From Oceanobacillus kimchii X50 (GTDB lineage Bacteria; Bacillota; Bacilli; Bacillales; Amphibacillaceae), in contig NZ_CM001792.1 of the NCBI RefSeq assembly GCF_000340475.1, positions 2,732,921-2,796,920 of the forward strand: a stretch of 64,000 bases of DNA, given 5' to 3'. The position numbers and the translations under genes are program-made. This document shows positions 54,257-63,677 of the stretch, piece after piece. A model generated the notes under the pieces. The model did not search any database and was not told the origin of the DNA. It saw only the letters and a list, made by a program, of their open reading frames with translations. Position 1 is the stretch's first letter, and each line of letters begins with the position of its first letter.

Positions 54257-55717
54257 TTAGGAATATGGGAATTGGCGTTTCGTATGTTGAATAGAGATCC
54301 ATTTTGTTGTCGTGAACGCTTCTAAACTCCACTCTCCATTTAAACGACCTACTCCAGAATTTTTCACTCCTCCAAATGCCACATTCGGCTCGTCATTAAT
54401 TGTTCCGTCATTAATATGGATCATACCAGATTCTAATTGTTTCGCTACTTCTGCACCTCGATTTACATCTCTCGTATGCACGGCACCGCTAAGACCATAT
54501 GAACTAGCATTTGCATATGCGATGGCCTGTTCTTCTGATGTAACTTTCATAATCGCTACAACTGGAGCAAAGAATTCTTCATTGGCAATTTGCATATCTG
54601 GAGTTACTTCTGTAAAGATGACTGGCTCTACTACATTACCTTTCACCTGCCCTCTTACTAATGGGTGGGCACCTTCTTCAATCCCTTTTTCTATAAGGTT
54701 AACTGTATTTTTTACTTGGCGCTCATTAATTAAAGGACCGATGATTGTATTTGAATTTGCAGGGTCGCCGCAAGTTAATGTTTTAACTTTTTCCACGTAC
54801 TTCTGAACAAATTCATCATATACATCTTCGTGAACAATAATCCGATTTGCAGACATACAGATTTGTCCTTGGTGCGTAAATCGACTAAATACTCCAGCAC
54901 TTACTGCATAATCAATATCTGCATCTTCAAGTACGATTAATGCACTGTTACCGCCTAGCTCTAAATGAACTTCTTTTAGATTACGAGAAGCCACTTCACC
55001 AATATGCTTACCTACTTTTGTAGATCCTGTAAAGGATATCGCACCTGGAACGGGGTGATCTACAAAACGATCACCTATCTCAGAAATCTCCGTTGTTACT
55101 ACTTGAAGTACGCCTTTAGGAAGTCCAGCCTCTTCAAATATCTTTGCTATCATTGTTCCACCCGTAATTGCTGTATGTTCGTGCGGTTTTAATACAACCG
55201 CATTACCTGTAGCTAATGCTGGAGCAACTGACTTCATAGAAAGGAAAAACGGGAAGTTAAATGGACTAATCACACCTACAACCCCTACTGGTACTCGATA
55301 AACACGGTTTTCTTTACCATCTATCGGTGATGGTAAGATACTTCCGCTCATTCGCATTGGAAAAGAGGAGGCTTCCTTAATCATATTGGTAACAAGTCCA
55401 ATTTCAAATTCGGCTTTCAGACGAGTTCCACCTATTTCTTGAATAATAATATCGACTATTTCTTCATGATTTTCTTCCATATAACTAACAGCTTTATTCA
55501 TGATTTTTTGGACGTTAATCGGATTTTCCTTAGACCATTTTTTTTGCGCTACTTTTGCTGATTCATATGCCATATCTAGATCTTGTAAGGAAGCTGCACG
55601 ATATGAAGCAATAACCTCTCCATTAAATGGATTCGTATTTTGAATCGTAGCCTGACCACTTCCATCTTTCCATACACCATTTATATATTGTGATTCTAGT
55701 TGCTTATAAATTGACAT
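54257..55717 (-). CDS. yfmT: Aldehyde dehydrogenase (YfmT-like)
   Basis: A 486-residue NAD(P)+ aldehyde dehydrogenase. SFTGSTKVG, the base Glu in LELGGNSAL and the nucleophile Cys in HQGQICMSA are intact. The best match in memory is B. subtilis YfmT, a vanillin/benzaldehyde-type dehydrogenase. As there, it follows a yfmS chemoreceptor gene (13-base gap). It probably oxidises an aromatic aldehyde. Confidence 0.9.
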   Translation of the reverse strand: MSIYKQLESQYINGVWKDGSGQATIQNTNPFNGEVIASYRAASLQDLDMAYESAKVAQKKWSKENPINVQKIMNKAVSYMEENHEEIVDIIIQEIGGTRLKAEFEIGLVTNMIKEASSFPMRMSGSILPSPIDGKENRVYRVPVGVVGVISPFNFPFFLSMKSVAPALATGNAVVLKPHEHTAITGGTMIAKIFEEAGLPKGVLQVVTTEISEIGDRFVDHPVPGAISFTGSTKVGKHIGEVASRNLKEVHLELGGNSALIVLEDADIDYAVSAGVFSRFTHQGQICMSANRIIVHEDVYDEFVQKYVEKVKTLTCGDPANSNTIIGPLINERQVKNTVNLIEKGIEEGAHPLVRGQVKGNVVEPVIFTEVTPDMQIANEEFFAPVVAIMKVTSEEQAIAYANASSYGLSGAVHTRDVNRGAEVAKQLESGMIHINDGTINDEPNVAFGGVKNSGVGRLNGEWSLEAFTTTKWISIQHTKRQFPYS

Positions 55718-55730
55718 GATACACTCTCCT

Positions 55731-56585
55731 CTAATTTCGTATTTCTGTATTTTCCTTAGCCATTGTAGCTAAGCTTTGAATATTGCTATTTACTTCTTGC
55801 ATTGTAGCTGTAAGTTCCTCTATGGCAGCAGATTGAGAGTCTGATTCAAGATTTGCTTTCTGAATATCTTTATCAAGACCATCGATAACGGATTTAATTT
55901 TATTCGTAATCGTATAGATTTCATCTACTTGTATTTTTGAATTAGCAGCCATTTTGCGAACTTCGCTAGCAACTACAGAAAAACCTCTACCATATTCTCC
56001 TGCTCGAGCAGCCTCAATAGCTGCATTTAAACCAAGTAGATTACTTTGGTCGGCAATGCCTTTTACCGTTTGAGAAAACTCTTCAATTAACTGGACACTT
56101 TCTCCAACCTCAATTGATTTTTGTGATACAAAGTTCATATTCTCTGACAATTGAGAAATAGATTCCGCCATATCTGTTATTGTTTTAGTAATATCTTCAA
56201 AAACATTAGATAAATTCCCGGAAACATCTGACAATTGTTGTGCCTTATCAACGTTCATTCCTAACCCCACACCGCCAACAATGTTTCCAAATTCATCTAT
56301 TATAGGTACTGCTTTTGAAATTAATTTAACCCCTAGAATATGAGCAGGAACCACCATTGACTGATTCTTACCTTCTTGGATCGCTCTCGTTACGATATCT
56401 CCCTCTAATAATGGGTCTCCTGCTGAAACATCCAATGAAAATGTTTGACCTGGATAGTTCTTTAATAATTTCTCCGTATCATATATTCCAATCGTTATAT
56501 CATCATTGACTAACTGTTGAATATAAGGTCCAACCTGAATAAACGCTTCTAGTAATGGATGATTTTTTACATTTATTGAATCCAC
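55731..56585 (-). CDS. yfmS: Soluble methyl-accepting chemotaxis-type protein (YfmS-like)
   Basis: A 284-residue protein. The GTG at 56585 is well spaced from AAGGAGG; the ATG at 56609 overlaps that site. There is no transmembrane helix. An N-terminal ligand domain (about 10-115) precedes an MCP signalling tip (about 165-270) with the hairpin [20 protein letters not shown]. It would signal to CheA from the cytoplasm. Pairing with an aldehyde dehydrogenase suggests sensing of the same compound or of redox state. Confidence 0.9.
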   Translation of the reverse strand: MDSINVKNHPLLEAFIQVGPYIQQLVNDDITIGIYDTEKLLKNYPGQTFSLDVSAGDPLLEGDIVTRAIQEGKNQSMVVPAHILGVKLISKAVPIIDEFGNIVGGVGLGMNVDKAQQLSDVSGNLSNVFEDITKTITDMAESISQLSENMNFVSQKSIEVGESVQLIEEFSQTVKGIADQSNLLGLNAAIEAARAGEYGRGFSVVASEVRKMAANSKIQVDEIYTITNKIKSVIDGLDKDIQKANLESDSQSAAIEELTATMQEVNSNIQSLATMAKENTEIRN

Positions 56586-56810
56586 GCCTTTTTCCTCCTT
56601 CAAAAACATTTTAATTAACTTCTAGACCTTATATCGGTTATAAATATACGTTTTTGAAGACTACTACCTATTTCCGAAACTTTCAAAATTACTTTACTGT
56701 ATTGTCAAAGTCTGAGAATGAATTTAGTTCATTAGGCTTGTACGATAATCAACTTAAAAAATAAGAGTTTGAGACTTTACAAAAGAGTTGCCTAACAGAT
56801 GGATGGTGCT

Positions 56811-56915
56811 TAGAATAAACTCAAGAAATATACGGAGATTCCTGTGGGAGTAAGGCTCACCAGCCTCCCACGGAAATCGGAGTATATTTCTAGAGCGGGT
56901 TTCAAAATCTATTCT
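56811..56915. repeat. Dispersed hairpin element, copy E3
   Basis: The most compact copy. AGAAATATACGGAG and GTGGGAG pair with CTCCCAC and GTATATTTCT around a 13-base loop, giving a long near-perfect hairpin. It is followed by GGGTTTCAAAATCTATTC. It aligns with 33-235 (opposite strand) and 12952-13097. It occupies the 450-base gene-free gap between yfmS and the M20 amidohydrolase gene. Confidence 0.7.
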
Positions 56916-56983
56916 TCAGTTTTACTCTTCCACACTTCCCTCTAATTCTAGTAAGGATGAAGGTTGTATTAGGAGGGTAAAAT

Positions 56984-57030
56984 AAAAATCCCTATCAAGA
57001 ATATTGACTCTCAAATCGGGATTCTAATTA
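56984..57030 (-). terminator. Terminator after the M20 amidohydrolase gene
   Basis: AATCCC / GGGATT arms precede TTTTTATTTT on the minus strand, just past the stop. The stem is short. Confidence 0.6.
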
Positions 57031-57037
57031 AAAGTTA

Positions 57038-58159
57038 CTAATTATATACATACAGTATTGCTTTTGTAAGAATTTGCACTCCATTTTCAAGTGCATTTTG
57101 ATCAAATGTCATAGTTGGATGATGAAGCCCTGGAGTTAAAGCACATCCTAATCCAAGCATCGTTGCTTTCAATTTCGGGCGTTTAATTGTATAAAAATGA
57201 AAATCATCCCCGCCAGGTGTTACTAATGGTTCAAGTAATTTGTCTTCTCCTAGATGTGAAGAAATTGCTTTTTGCATTATATGGATAGCCTCTTCATTAA
57301 TTTCTGCTGCAGCAATCCCATGTACATCTGTTATTTTAATGTTAATATCATATAAATCTCGGACCGCATCAAAGATATTATGGACCTTTCTTTCTAGATG
57401 TTCCATTACTATATTGGATTGCGCTCGTAAGTCAAGACTAAATGAAGCGTTTCCTGGGATGATATTGGCGTTCTTTCCCCCAGACTGAAACTTCGTCATT
57501 TTTACAGAATGGGGAACACGTGGATCCAAGTGAATTTGGCGGATCATGTTAACGATTTGAGCTCCGACTTCAATCGCGTTATGATTGAGATGTGGTCTAG
57601 CTCCATGGGCATCGTCACCTTGAATTTCCCCATGAAACATTCTTGTCGCACCATGCACAATAACTGGCGTTGCTGTCCCCATTTTCGCTTCTTGGTCTGG
57701 ACGAAGATGTACACCGAATAAATAGTCTACATTGTCTACAACTCCTTTTTCCACCATTTTTAGTGCACCACTACCATTTTCTTCAGCTGGTTGGAAGATA
57801 AATTTGACTGCAATTTTATCCTTAATATTTGTAATTTCTTCTAATGACCACAGTACACCAAGAACCATTGCCATATGTGCATCATGACCACAAGAATGAT
57901 TCGCTTGAAATCTCCCATTCACTTCTTGCCATAGTGCATCCATATCCGCTCGAATACCTACAACTGGAAGGCCTTTATTAAAATCGCCATATTCTCCAAC
58001 TATTCCTGTACAATCAGAAAAGGTTGTCACGTTACATCCCGCTTTTTCTAAGTAATGCTTAATATACTTAGTCGTTTCTACCTCTTCCCAACTAATTTCT
58101 GCATGTTGATGTAAATAATGAAATGTATCTCTTACTCTTTGTTCAATACTATTTATCAT
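57038..58159 (-). CDS. M20 amidohydrolase (AmhX-like N-acyl amino acid deacylase)
   Basis: A 373-residue M20D-type metalloenzyme. HSCGHDAHMAMVLG and FQPAEENGSGA supply metal ligands, with a dimerisation domain between (about 175-285). Its ATG overlaps the RpiR stop (TAATG), so the two are coupled. It lies divergent from an N-acylamino acid racemase gene, so hydrolysis of N-acyl L-amino acids is likely. It resembles B. subtilis AmhX. Confidence 0.9.
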   Translation of the reverse strand: MINSIEQRVRDTFHYLHQHAEISWEEVETTKYIKHYLEKAGCNVTTFSDCTGIVGEYGDFNKGLPVVGIRADMDALWQEVNGRFQANHSCGHDAHMAMVLGVLWSLEEITNIKDKIAVKFIFQPAEENGSGALKMVEKGVVDNVDYLFGVHLRPDQEAKMGTATPVIVHGATRMFHGEIQGDDAHGARPHLNHNAIEVGAQIVNMIRQIHLDPRVPHSVKMTKFQSGGKNANIIPGNASFSLDLRAQSNIVMEHLERKVHNIFDAVRDLYDINIKITDVHGIAAAEINEEAIHIMQKAISSHLGEDKLLEPLVTPGGDDFHFYTIKRPKLKATMLGLGCALTPGLHHPTMTFDQNALENGVQILTKAILYVYN

Positions 58160-58986
58160 TAATCTTCTCCGTCCTTTATATAGTACTTAAATGTCGGTGG
58201 AACTTTACCTCGATCTTGAACCTGGTCGATTAACTCAGATAAGATGGAATTCATAACTGACATCGTAATTGGTCCTTTCTGTAACAGAACATTAGTATTC
58301 TCTGATGAGTATATCGAAATTACAAAATCAGCATATTCAGCTGCTGGTGATGCCCATGAATCAGTTATCACGATCACAGGAACTCCTATTTTTTTAGCTT
58401 CTTCGGCTAAACGTATGGTGTCTACTGCATATCGAAAGAAAGAAAAAATGATGATACAAGAATTTTTAGACATTAATTCGAGTACCCCTGCATCGCTTTC
58501 CGGTCTAAATAATGAAGCATTCCCTAAAATGTAATTCAAGTTAAACGAAAACCAATGTGCAAAACTAAATGAATGATAGTAACCTGCAACTACCACTTTC
58601 TCACTTTCTAATATTTTCTCTACAACATCGTTCAATACATCCACATCTATTATATTCTTCATCTGCTTTAAATTCTTAACATCTTCTTCGATAAAATGTT
58701 TAAAATTATTTTCTTTCGTTAATATGCTCTCCTTGTCCTTGATATTTTCTAGATTCATTAAATGATGTCTCACTTCTTTTTGCAGCTCAGAATATCCTCG
58801 ATAACCTATATAATGACAAAATCGTATAACCATTGTTTCACTTACATCTATCATACTCCCTACTTTTTTAGCTGGATGTATGGCAAATACAATCGGTTCG
58901 GATAACAGATATCTCCCTACTTTCTTTAATCCTTTAGTCATTTCTGGGAGCTTCTCTTTCGTTCTTTCTACATATTCTCGATTCAT
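58159..58986 (-). CDS. RpiR/MurR-family regulator
   Basis: A 275-residue regulator from the ATG at 58986, five bases past AGGTGA. An N-terminal RpiR HTH (about 1-78, VGSMIDVSETMVIRFCHYIG) precedes a SIS domain (about 110-250) that binds small phosphorylated or acylated ligands. It is coupled to the M20 gene and divergent from the permease-racemase pair. An operator-like palindrome lies in the shared promoter region. It probably senses an N-acyl amino acid or sugar derivative. Confidence 0.88.
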   Translation of the reverse strand: MNREYVERTKEKLPEMTKGLKKVGRYLLSEPIVFAIHPAKKVGSMIDVSETMVIRFCHYIGYRGYSELQKEVRHHLMNLENIKDKESILTKENNFKHFIEEDVKNLKQMKNIIDVDVLNDVVEKILESEKVVVAGYYHSFSFAHWFSFNLNYILGNASLFRPESDAGVLELMSKNSCIIIFSFFRYAVDTIRLAEEAKKIGVPVIVITDSWASPAAEYADFVISIYSSENTNVLLQKGPITMSVMNSILSELIDQVQDRGKVPPTFKYYIKDGED

Positions 58987-59024
58987 AAACGTCACCTGTG
59001 TTAAAGTTTTTACATTATTTTATA

Positions 59025-59053
59025 TTGATTTAAAGTATAAACTTTATTATAAT
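59025..59053 (+). promoter_or_regulatory. Promoter of yfcC-like/racemase operon with palindrome in the spacer
   Basis: TTGATT (59025-59030) and TATAAT (59048-59053) are 17 bases apart. The spacer is almost entirely the palindrome TAAAGTATAAACTTTA (59031-59046). Further TTAAAGT/ACTTTAA half sites lie at about 59001 and 59061. It is the natural operator for the divergently encoded RpiR protein. Confidence 0.75.
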
Positions 59054-59103
59054 TTATTTCAACTTTAAATATTTCGACTTTTTAAACAAAGAGGAGACAA
59101 AAT

Positions 59104-60510
59104 ATGACTAAACCAAAGAAAAAAAGAAAACTCATCTTACCTGATGCTTATGTGATATTATTTGTTATTCTCATCATCGCAGCATTACTGACGTACATTA
59201 TTCCAGCTGGATCATTTGACCGTGAAACATCTGAGAATGGAATTGATGTAATTATTCCAGATAGTTATAGTCAAATAGAACAACAGCCTGCTTCGGTGAT
59301 TGATATCTTTCGCTCTATTCAAGACGGCCTCATTGGTGGAGCTGGTTTAATATTTCTTGTATTAATCATAGGTGGAGCTTTTGCAGTTATTGAAAAAACA
59401 GGTGCTATCGACAACCTAATTATGAAAACAATTCGAGGAACACAAAATAGAGAATGGATGTTAATTATTATCGTAGCTAGTTTATTTTCTATATTTGGAG
59501 CACTTGGTATCATTGTCAATGCAGTAATTGCATTTATCCCAATTGGAATTATTTTAGCTAGAGCAATGAAGATGGACGCAATCGTAGGGGTATCTATTAT
59601 TTACCTAGGTGCTTATTCTGGTTTCGCTATAGGTTTCCTTGATCCGATGACAACTGGGTTTGCACAACAAATCGCTCAACTTCCTCTATTTTCAGGTATC
59701 AGTTTTCGCTTAGTTATATATGTCACTGTTGTAAGTGCAACAATAGCTTATATTATCTGGTATGCAAATCGTGTTAAAAATAACCCAAACAAAAGCATTT
59801 TACGTGAAAATCGTTTTCCTAAATATGATGAACGGGACATCGAAGAAGTAGATGGAACATTAACAACTATTCACAAAATTGTATTGACAATACTTGTTCT
59901 TGGTATCGCAACATATGTCTATGGAGTATTCCAGTTAGAATGGTCCATTAATGAAATGGCAGGAGTATTTATTGCTATCGCCGTGTTAACTGCTATTATC
60001 TCGAAAATGGGCGCAAATCAAATGGTAGAGGAATTTATGCACGGTGCCAAAGGAGTTCTATATGGTGCATTAATCATTGGCATGGCTCGTTCCATTGTCG
60101 TGGTATTAGAAAATGGGTATGTACTTGATTCGATTGTAAATGGAATGGCAATTGTGATGGAACCTTTTTCAAGTGTGTTTGGAGCAATTGCTATGTTTAT
60201 CGGTAATGGCCTGTTTAACCTTATTGTTTCATCTGGTAGTGGACAAGCAGCAATTGTGATGCCTATCTTGACGCCTCTTGCAGACTTGATGGACGTACCA
60301 AGACAAGTAGCCGTACAAGCCTACTCCATGGGAGATGGATTCACGAATATAATTACCCCTTTATCCGGAGTGCTAATGGCTAATTTAGCTATCGCAGGCA
60401 TCCCATGGACCAAGTGGATCAAATTTGCGATTCCATTAGTTATTATCTGGTATATCATTGGCATTATTTTCTTAAGCATCGGTGTTATGATAAATTGGGG
60501 ACCGATGTAG
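59104..60510 (+). CDS. YfcC-family (DcuC superfamily) permease
   Basis: A 468-residue membrane protein with about 12 helices. YIIPAGSFDR after TM1, GGAFAVIEKTGAID, and the late GSGQAAIVMPILTPLAD match YfcC/arginine-ornithine-antiporter-like proteins. It follows GAGGAG. Members are thought to move amino acids, peptides or dicarboxylates. Here it probably imports N-acyl amino acids or releases products for the neighbouring racemase and deacylase. Confidence 0.88.
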   Translation: MTKPKKKRKLILPDAYVILFVILIIAALLTYIIPAGSFDRETSENGIDVIIPDSYSQIEQQPASVIDIFRSIQDGLIGGAGLIFLVLIIGGAFAVIEKTGAIDNLIMKTIRGTQNREWMLIIIVASLFSIFGALGIIVNAVIAFIPIGIILARAMKMDAIVGVSIIYLGAYSGFAIGFLDPMTTGFAQQIAQLPLFSGISFRLVIYVTVVSATIAYIIWYANRVKNNPNKSILRENRFPKYDERDIEEVDGTLTTIHKIVLTILVLGIATYVYGVFQLEWSINEMAGVFIAIAVLTAIISKMGANQMVEEFMHGAKGVLYGALIIGMARSIVVVLENGYVLDSIVNGMAIVMEPFSSVFGAIAMFIGNGLFNLIVSSGSGQAAIVMPILTPLADLMDVPRQVAVQAYSMGDGFTNIITPLSGVLMANLAIAGIPWTKWIKFAIPLVIIWYIIGIIFLSIGVMINWGPM

Positions 60511-60667
60511 TATTCACACCAAGATTATTTTTCTAAAATACGATATTCTTATATAGTAAAAACTTATCAGGATGAACCAGACTGCAACCTTTTACTTCAA
60601 TTTCCATAAATGAAGTAGAAATATCGGACGATGAAGAATATGTAAATCAAATAAAGGAGTCAATAAA

Positions 60668-61780
60668 ATGAAATTTCAAGAAATAACCATGCATAAAGTA
60701 AGTATGCGTATGAAAAACCCATTCACAACAAGTTTCGGTACAGAACAAGACCGTAGCTTTGTTATTATCGAAGCAATAGATGAACTTGGAAATATTGGCT
60801 GGGGAGAATGTGTCACCTCAGATTCACCATTATATATTGAGGAATTCACAGATGGAAGCTGGGTTATGTTAGAACAATTTCTCGTACCACTTGCGTTGAA
60901 ACATGAGTGGGAACATCCAGATGAATTAGCTGATTTGTTTTCTCCTTTTAAACGAAATAACCTCGCAAAAGCTGTGATTGATGCAGCTGCTTGGGATATA
61001 TATGCAAAACGACAAGGAATCTCATTAGCAGATGCTCTTGGTGGAACCAAAAAAGAAATTGAAGTTGGCGTCAGCCTTGGTATTGAAGATGATATGGAAA
61101 AACTACTTACGAATATAAAGGGAAAAGTAGATGAAGGATACAAACGAATTAAAGTAAAAATTAAACCAGGTAAAGATGTTGAGGTAGTAAAAGAAATTAG
61201 AGAACATTATCCTGCCATACCGCTAATGGTTGATGCAAACTCTGCCTATACATTAGATGATATAGATTTATTAAAACAACTGGACCCATATAACTTAATG
61301 ATGATCGAACAACCATTAACTGCTGGAGACCTTATTGACCACGCGGAATTACAAAAACACTTAGAAACGCCAATATGTTTAGACGAGAGTATTCATTCTT
61401 ATGATGATGCAAGAAAAGCAATACAACTTGGTAGTGGAAAAATCATTAATATGAAAGTTGGTCGTGTTGGTGGGCTATCTATCATGAAAAAAATCCATGA
61501 CCTTTGTGAGGAAGCTGATATCCCGATGTGGTGTGGTGGAATGCTTGAATCTGGAATTGGACGAGCCCATAATATTGCAGTAACTTCGTTAGCAAACTTT
61601 ACGTTACCAGGTGATACTGCCTCTTCTTCTCGTTACTGGCATGAAGATATTATCGAACCTGAAGTACTTGTGCATAACGGTATTCTACAAGTACCAAGTG
61701 AGCCTGGTATTGGATATAACGTAAGTCATGAAAAATTAGCAAAATATACAGTATATAAGAAAACATTCAACTTAAATTAA
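60668..61780 (+). CDS. N-acylamino acid racemase / o-succinylbenzoate synthase family enzyme
   Basis: A 370-residue enolase-superfamily protein. Catalytic Lys164 in the KxK pair (IKVKIK), metal ligands Asp189 (VDANS), Glu214 (IEQP) and Asp239 (CLDES), and Lys263 (NMKVGRVGG) are all present. The sequence belongs to the NSAR/OSBS (MenC) group. No other menaquinone genes are near, while an M20 deacylase is divergent. N-acylamino acid racemisation is therefore likelier than menaquinone synthesis. Confidence 0.87.
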   Translation: MKFQEITMHKVSMRMKNPFTTSFGTEQDRSFVIIEAIDELGNIGWGECVTSDSPLYIEEFTDGSWVMLEQFLVPLALKHEWEHPDELADLFSPFKRNNLAKAVIDAAAWDIYAKRQGISLADALGGTKKEIEVGVSLGIEDDMEKLLTNIKGKVDEGYKRIKVKIKPGKDVEVVKEIREHYPAIPLMVDANSAYTLDDIDLLKQLDPYNLMMIEQPLTAGDLIDHAELQKHLETPICLDESIHSYDDARKAIQLGSGKIINMKVGRVGGLSIMKKIHDLCEEADIPMWCGGMLESGIGRAHNIAVTSLANFTLPGDTASSSRYWHEDIIEPEVLVHNGILQVPSEPGIGYNVSHEKLAKYTVYKKTFNLN

Positions 61781-62004
61781 CTAAAGGTTTTTTGCTCAAA
61801 CCTATATTAGCAATGTAATATAACAAGCTTCATTATATATGTTTATGTACATATTTTACTGAAGTACAAACTTGTGTTTACTTGTACATGATTCATATTC
61901 ACATCCTTCCTTAGTATATTTTTATCGCCATTATTGTCCACACATCTTTATCACAACAAGAATAATTTAATTATTACTAAAGTGATAAGAAAGTTTGGGG
62001 AAAA

Positions 62005-63296
62005 ATGGCAAGAGAGAACAATGATAGGAAAAAAAATCAAAAATTGAATACACAGTTGTCCGGCCTTCTAGTAGAAATAATCATACTATTATAATCTCTA
62101 ATCCCTCCAGAACAATAGGCCCCACTGGAGCTACCGGACCTACGGGCGCAACAGGACCTACAGGAGCTACGGGAGCGGATGGCGTCGATGGTGTTACCGG
62201 ACCTACAGGGGCTAAGGGACCTACGGGTTCAGATGGACTTGACGGCGCTACCGGGCCAACAGGAGCTACAGGATCGACTGGCGTTACGGGGCCGACCGAG
62301 GCAGATGGACTTGACGGCGCCACCGGACCAACTGGAGCTACGGGTCCGACCGGCGCAACAGGGCCGACCGGGGCAGATGGACTTGACGGCGCTACCGGTC
62401 CTACAGGAGCTACGGGACCGACTGGGGCGGATGGCATTGATGGTGTTACCGGTCCGACTGGGCCCACGGGACCGACCGGCGCAGATGGACTTGACGGCGC
62501 TACCGGTCCTACAGGAGCTACGGGTCCGACTGGTACAGATGGCGTTGATGGTGCTACCGGACCTACTGGAGCTACGGGGCCTACGGGTGCGGATGGCGTC
62601 GATGGTGCTACCGGACCTACAGGGGCTACGGGACCTACGGGGGCAGATGGCGTTGACGGCGCTACAGGTCCAACTGGAGCTACAGGATCGACCGGTGCGG
62701 ATGGCATTGACGGCGTTACCGGTCCAACTGGAGCCACGGGGCCTACGGGTGCGGATGGTATTGATGGTGCTACCGGTCCAACAGGACCGACGGGGGCAGA
62801 TGGCGTTGATGGTGCTACCGGGCCAACGGGTGCCACAGGACCTACAGGCGCTACAGGTACTTTCTCTCCAGCTTATGGATATGTATTTAATACCGGAGCT
62901 CAATCCGTTGTTTCTGGAGGAGATATTACTTTTAGCGCAAATGGCCCTTTATCTGGTGGAGTTGCTCATGCCTCTGGAACTACAACTGTCACAGTTACAA
63001 ATGGTGGTGACTATTTGATTTCATATGCAGTTAACGTACTAATTTCTGGAATAAACATTGCTTTAGCTTATGCAATAGTTCTAAATGGGGCAATCCAAGA
63101 TACAACAAGGTACGGCCAAACCGGTGGTCAAAATAATACAACAAGGCTAGCTATAGGCTCAGCTATATTAACCATACCAAGTGGTTCTACATTGACACTT
63201 CGTAACATTGGCACTACACCTGACACGCTAGTTACAACATCCGATGGGGTAACTATTGTTAATGCATCATTGAATTTAACTAGACTAACTTCTTAG
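62005..63296 (+). pseudogene. Collagen-like (BclA-type) surface protein gene, frameshifted or phase-variable near its start
   Basis: In the frame ending at 63296, bases 62118-62862 encode about 82 Gly-X-Thr-rich triplets ([18 protein letters not shown] type) followed by a ~145-residue C-terminal beta domain ([17 protein letters not shown] onward). This layout resembles exosporium BclA proteins. That frame has no ATG, GTG or TTG between the stop at 62025 and the collagen part. The only good start, ATG 62005 after TTGGGG, is one frame away and stops at 62092. A -1 shift at the A8 tract (62029-62036) would join them as [16 protein letters not shown] and onward. One triplet Gly is replaced by Glu (GAG, 62298-62300). 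Confidence 0.8.
62178..62862 (+). repeat. Tandem Gly-X-Y coding repeats, about 54-bp units
   Basis: The collagen region is built from repeated 18-residue modules of the type GADG(V/L/I)DG(A/V)[10 protein letters not shown], with shorter 36-45 base variants. Third-codon positions vary widely while the protein repeat is kept, so selection on protein seems active. The base composition is far richer in G and C than the neighbouring genes. Asp-rich and Thr-rich triplets alternate. Confidence 0.9.
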
Positions 63297-63371
63297 CACA
63301 ACATAACTTTGCAACAAAGTGAAATTTATATTTGTTAGACACAAATGATATTTAATTGAAGGTTTCAAGAC

Positions 63372-63401
63372 AGAGGGGGAATCTCACGCTCCCTCTTTTT
63401 T
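63372..63401 (+). terminator. Terminator of the collagen-like gene
   Basis: AGAGGGGG / CTCCCTCT arms are followed by six T residues, about 75 bases past the stop codon. The rest of the 380-base gap holds the next promoter and no other gene that I can see. Confidence 0.8.
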
Positions 63402-63592
63402 CAATTATATAAAGTAGTTTATTTTAAATAACACAAGTTTCACGAGTTGTAACTAACAAAATCTATTTGGTTCTAGGTTTTTACTTTTAAATCGCTACTA
63501 TTCCTTGGTCCTAACTAGACTCACTGATATTCTTATATATGTTTCTTTTGATCCATATTACATAATCTAAAAAGACAGCCAAACATTTTTTC

Positions 63593-63621
63593 TTGATTAA
63601 GACATAGAATCATTGTATAGT
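63593..63621 (+). promoter_or_regulatory. SigA-type promoter of the cystine symporter gene
   Basis: TTGATT (63593-63598) and TATAGT (63616-63621) are 17 bases apart, 57 bases before the start codon. No T-box or S-box structure was recognised in the leader. Confidence 0.65.
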
Positions 63622-63677
63622 TTAATTCACAGTAAATTCATATGAATTATACGCATTTATAAGGAGGGTAATTATTA

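Noticed and set aside
60668..61780. Assignment as a menaquinone menC gene
   Set aside because: No other men genes are nearby, and the context with an M20 deacylase favours N-acylamino acid racemase, though the families overlap.
62081..62836. 251-residue minus-strand open frame of [12 protein letters not shown] repeats, and similar long frames at 62179-63018 (+) and 62229-62903 (-)
   Set aside because: These are shadows of the GC-rich collagen repeat read in other frames. They have no ribosome binding site and no family resemblance, while the true frame gives Gly-X-Y triplets plus a BclA-like C-domain.
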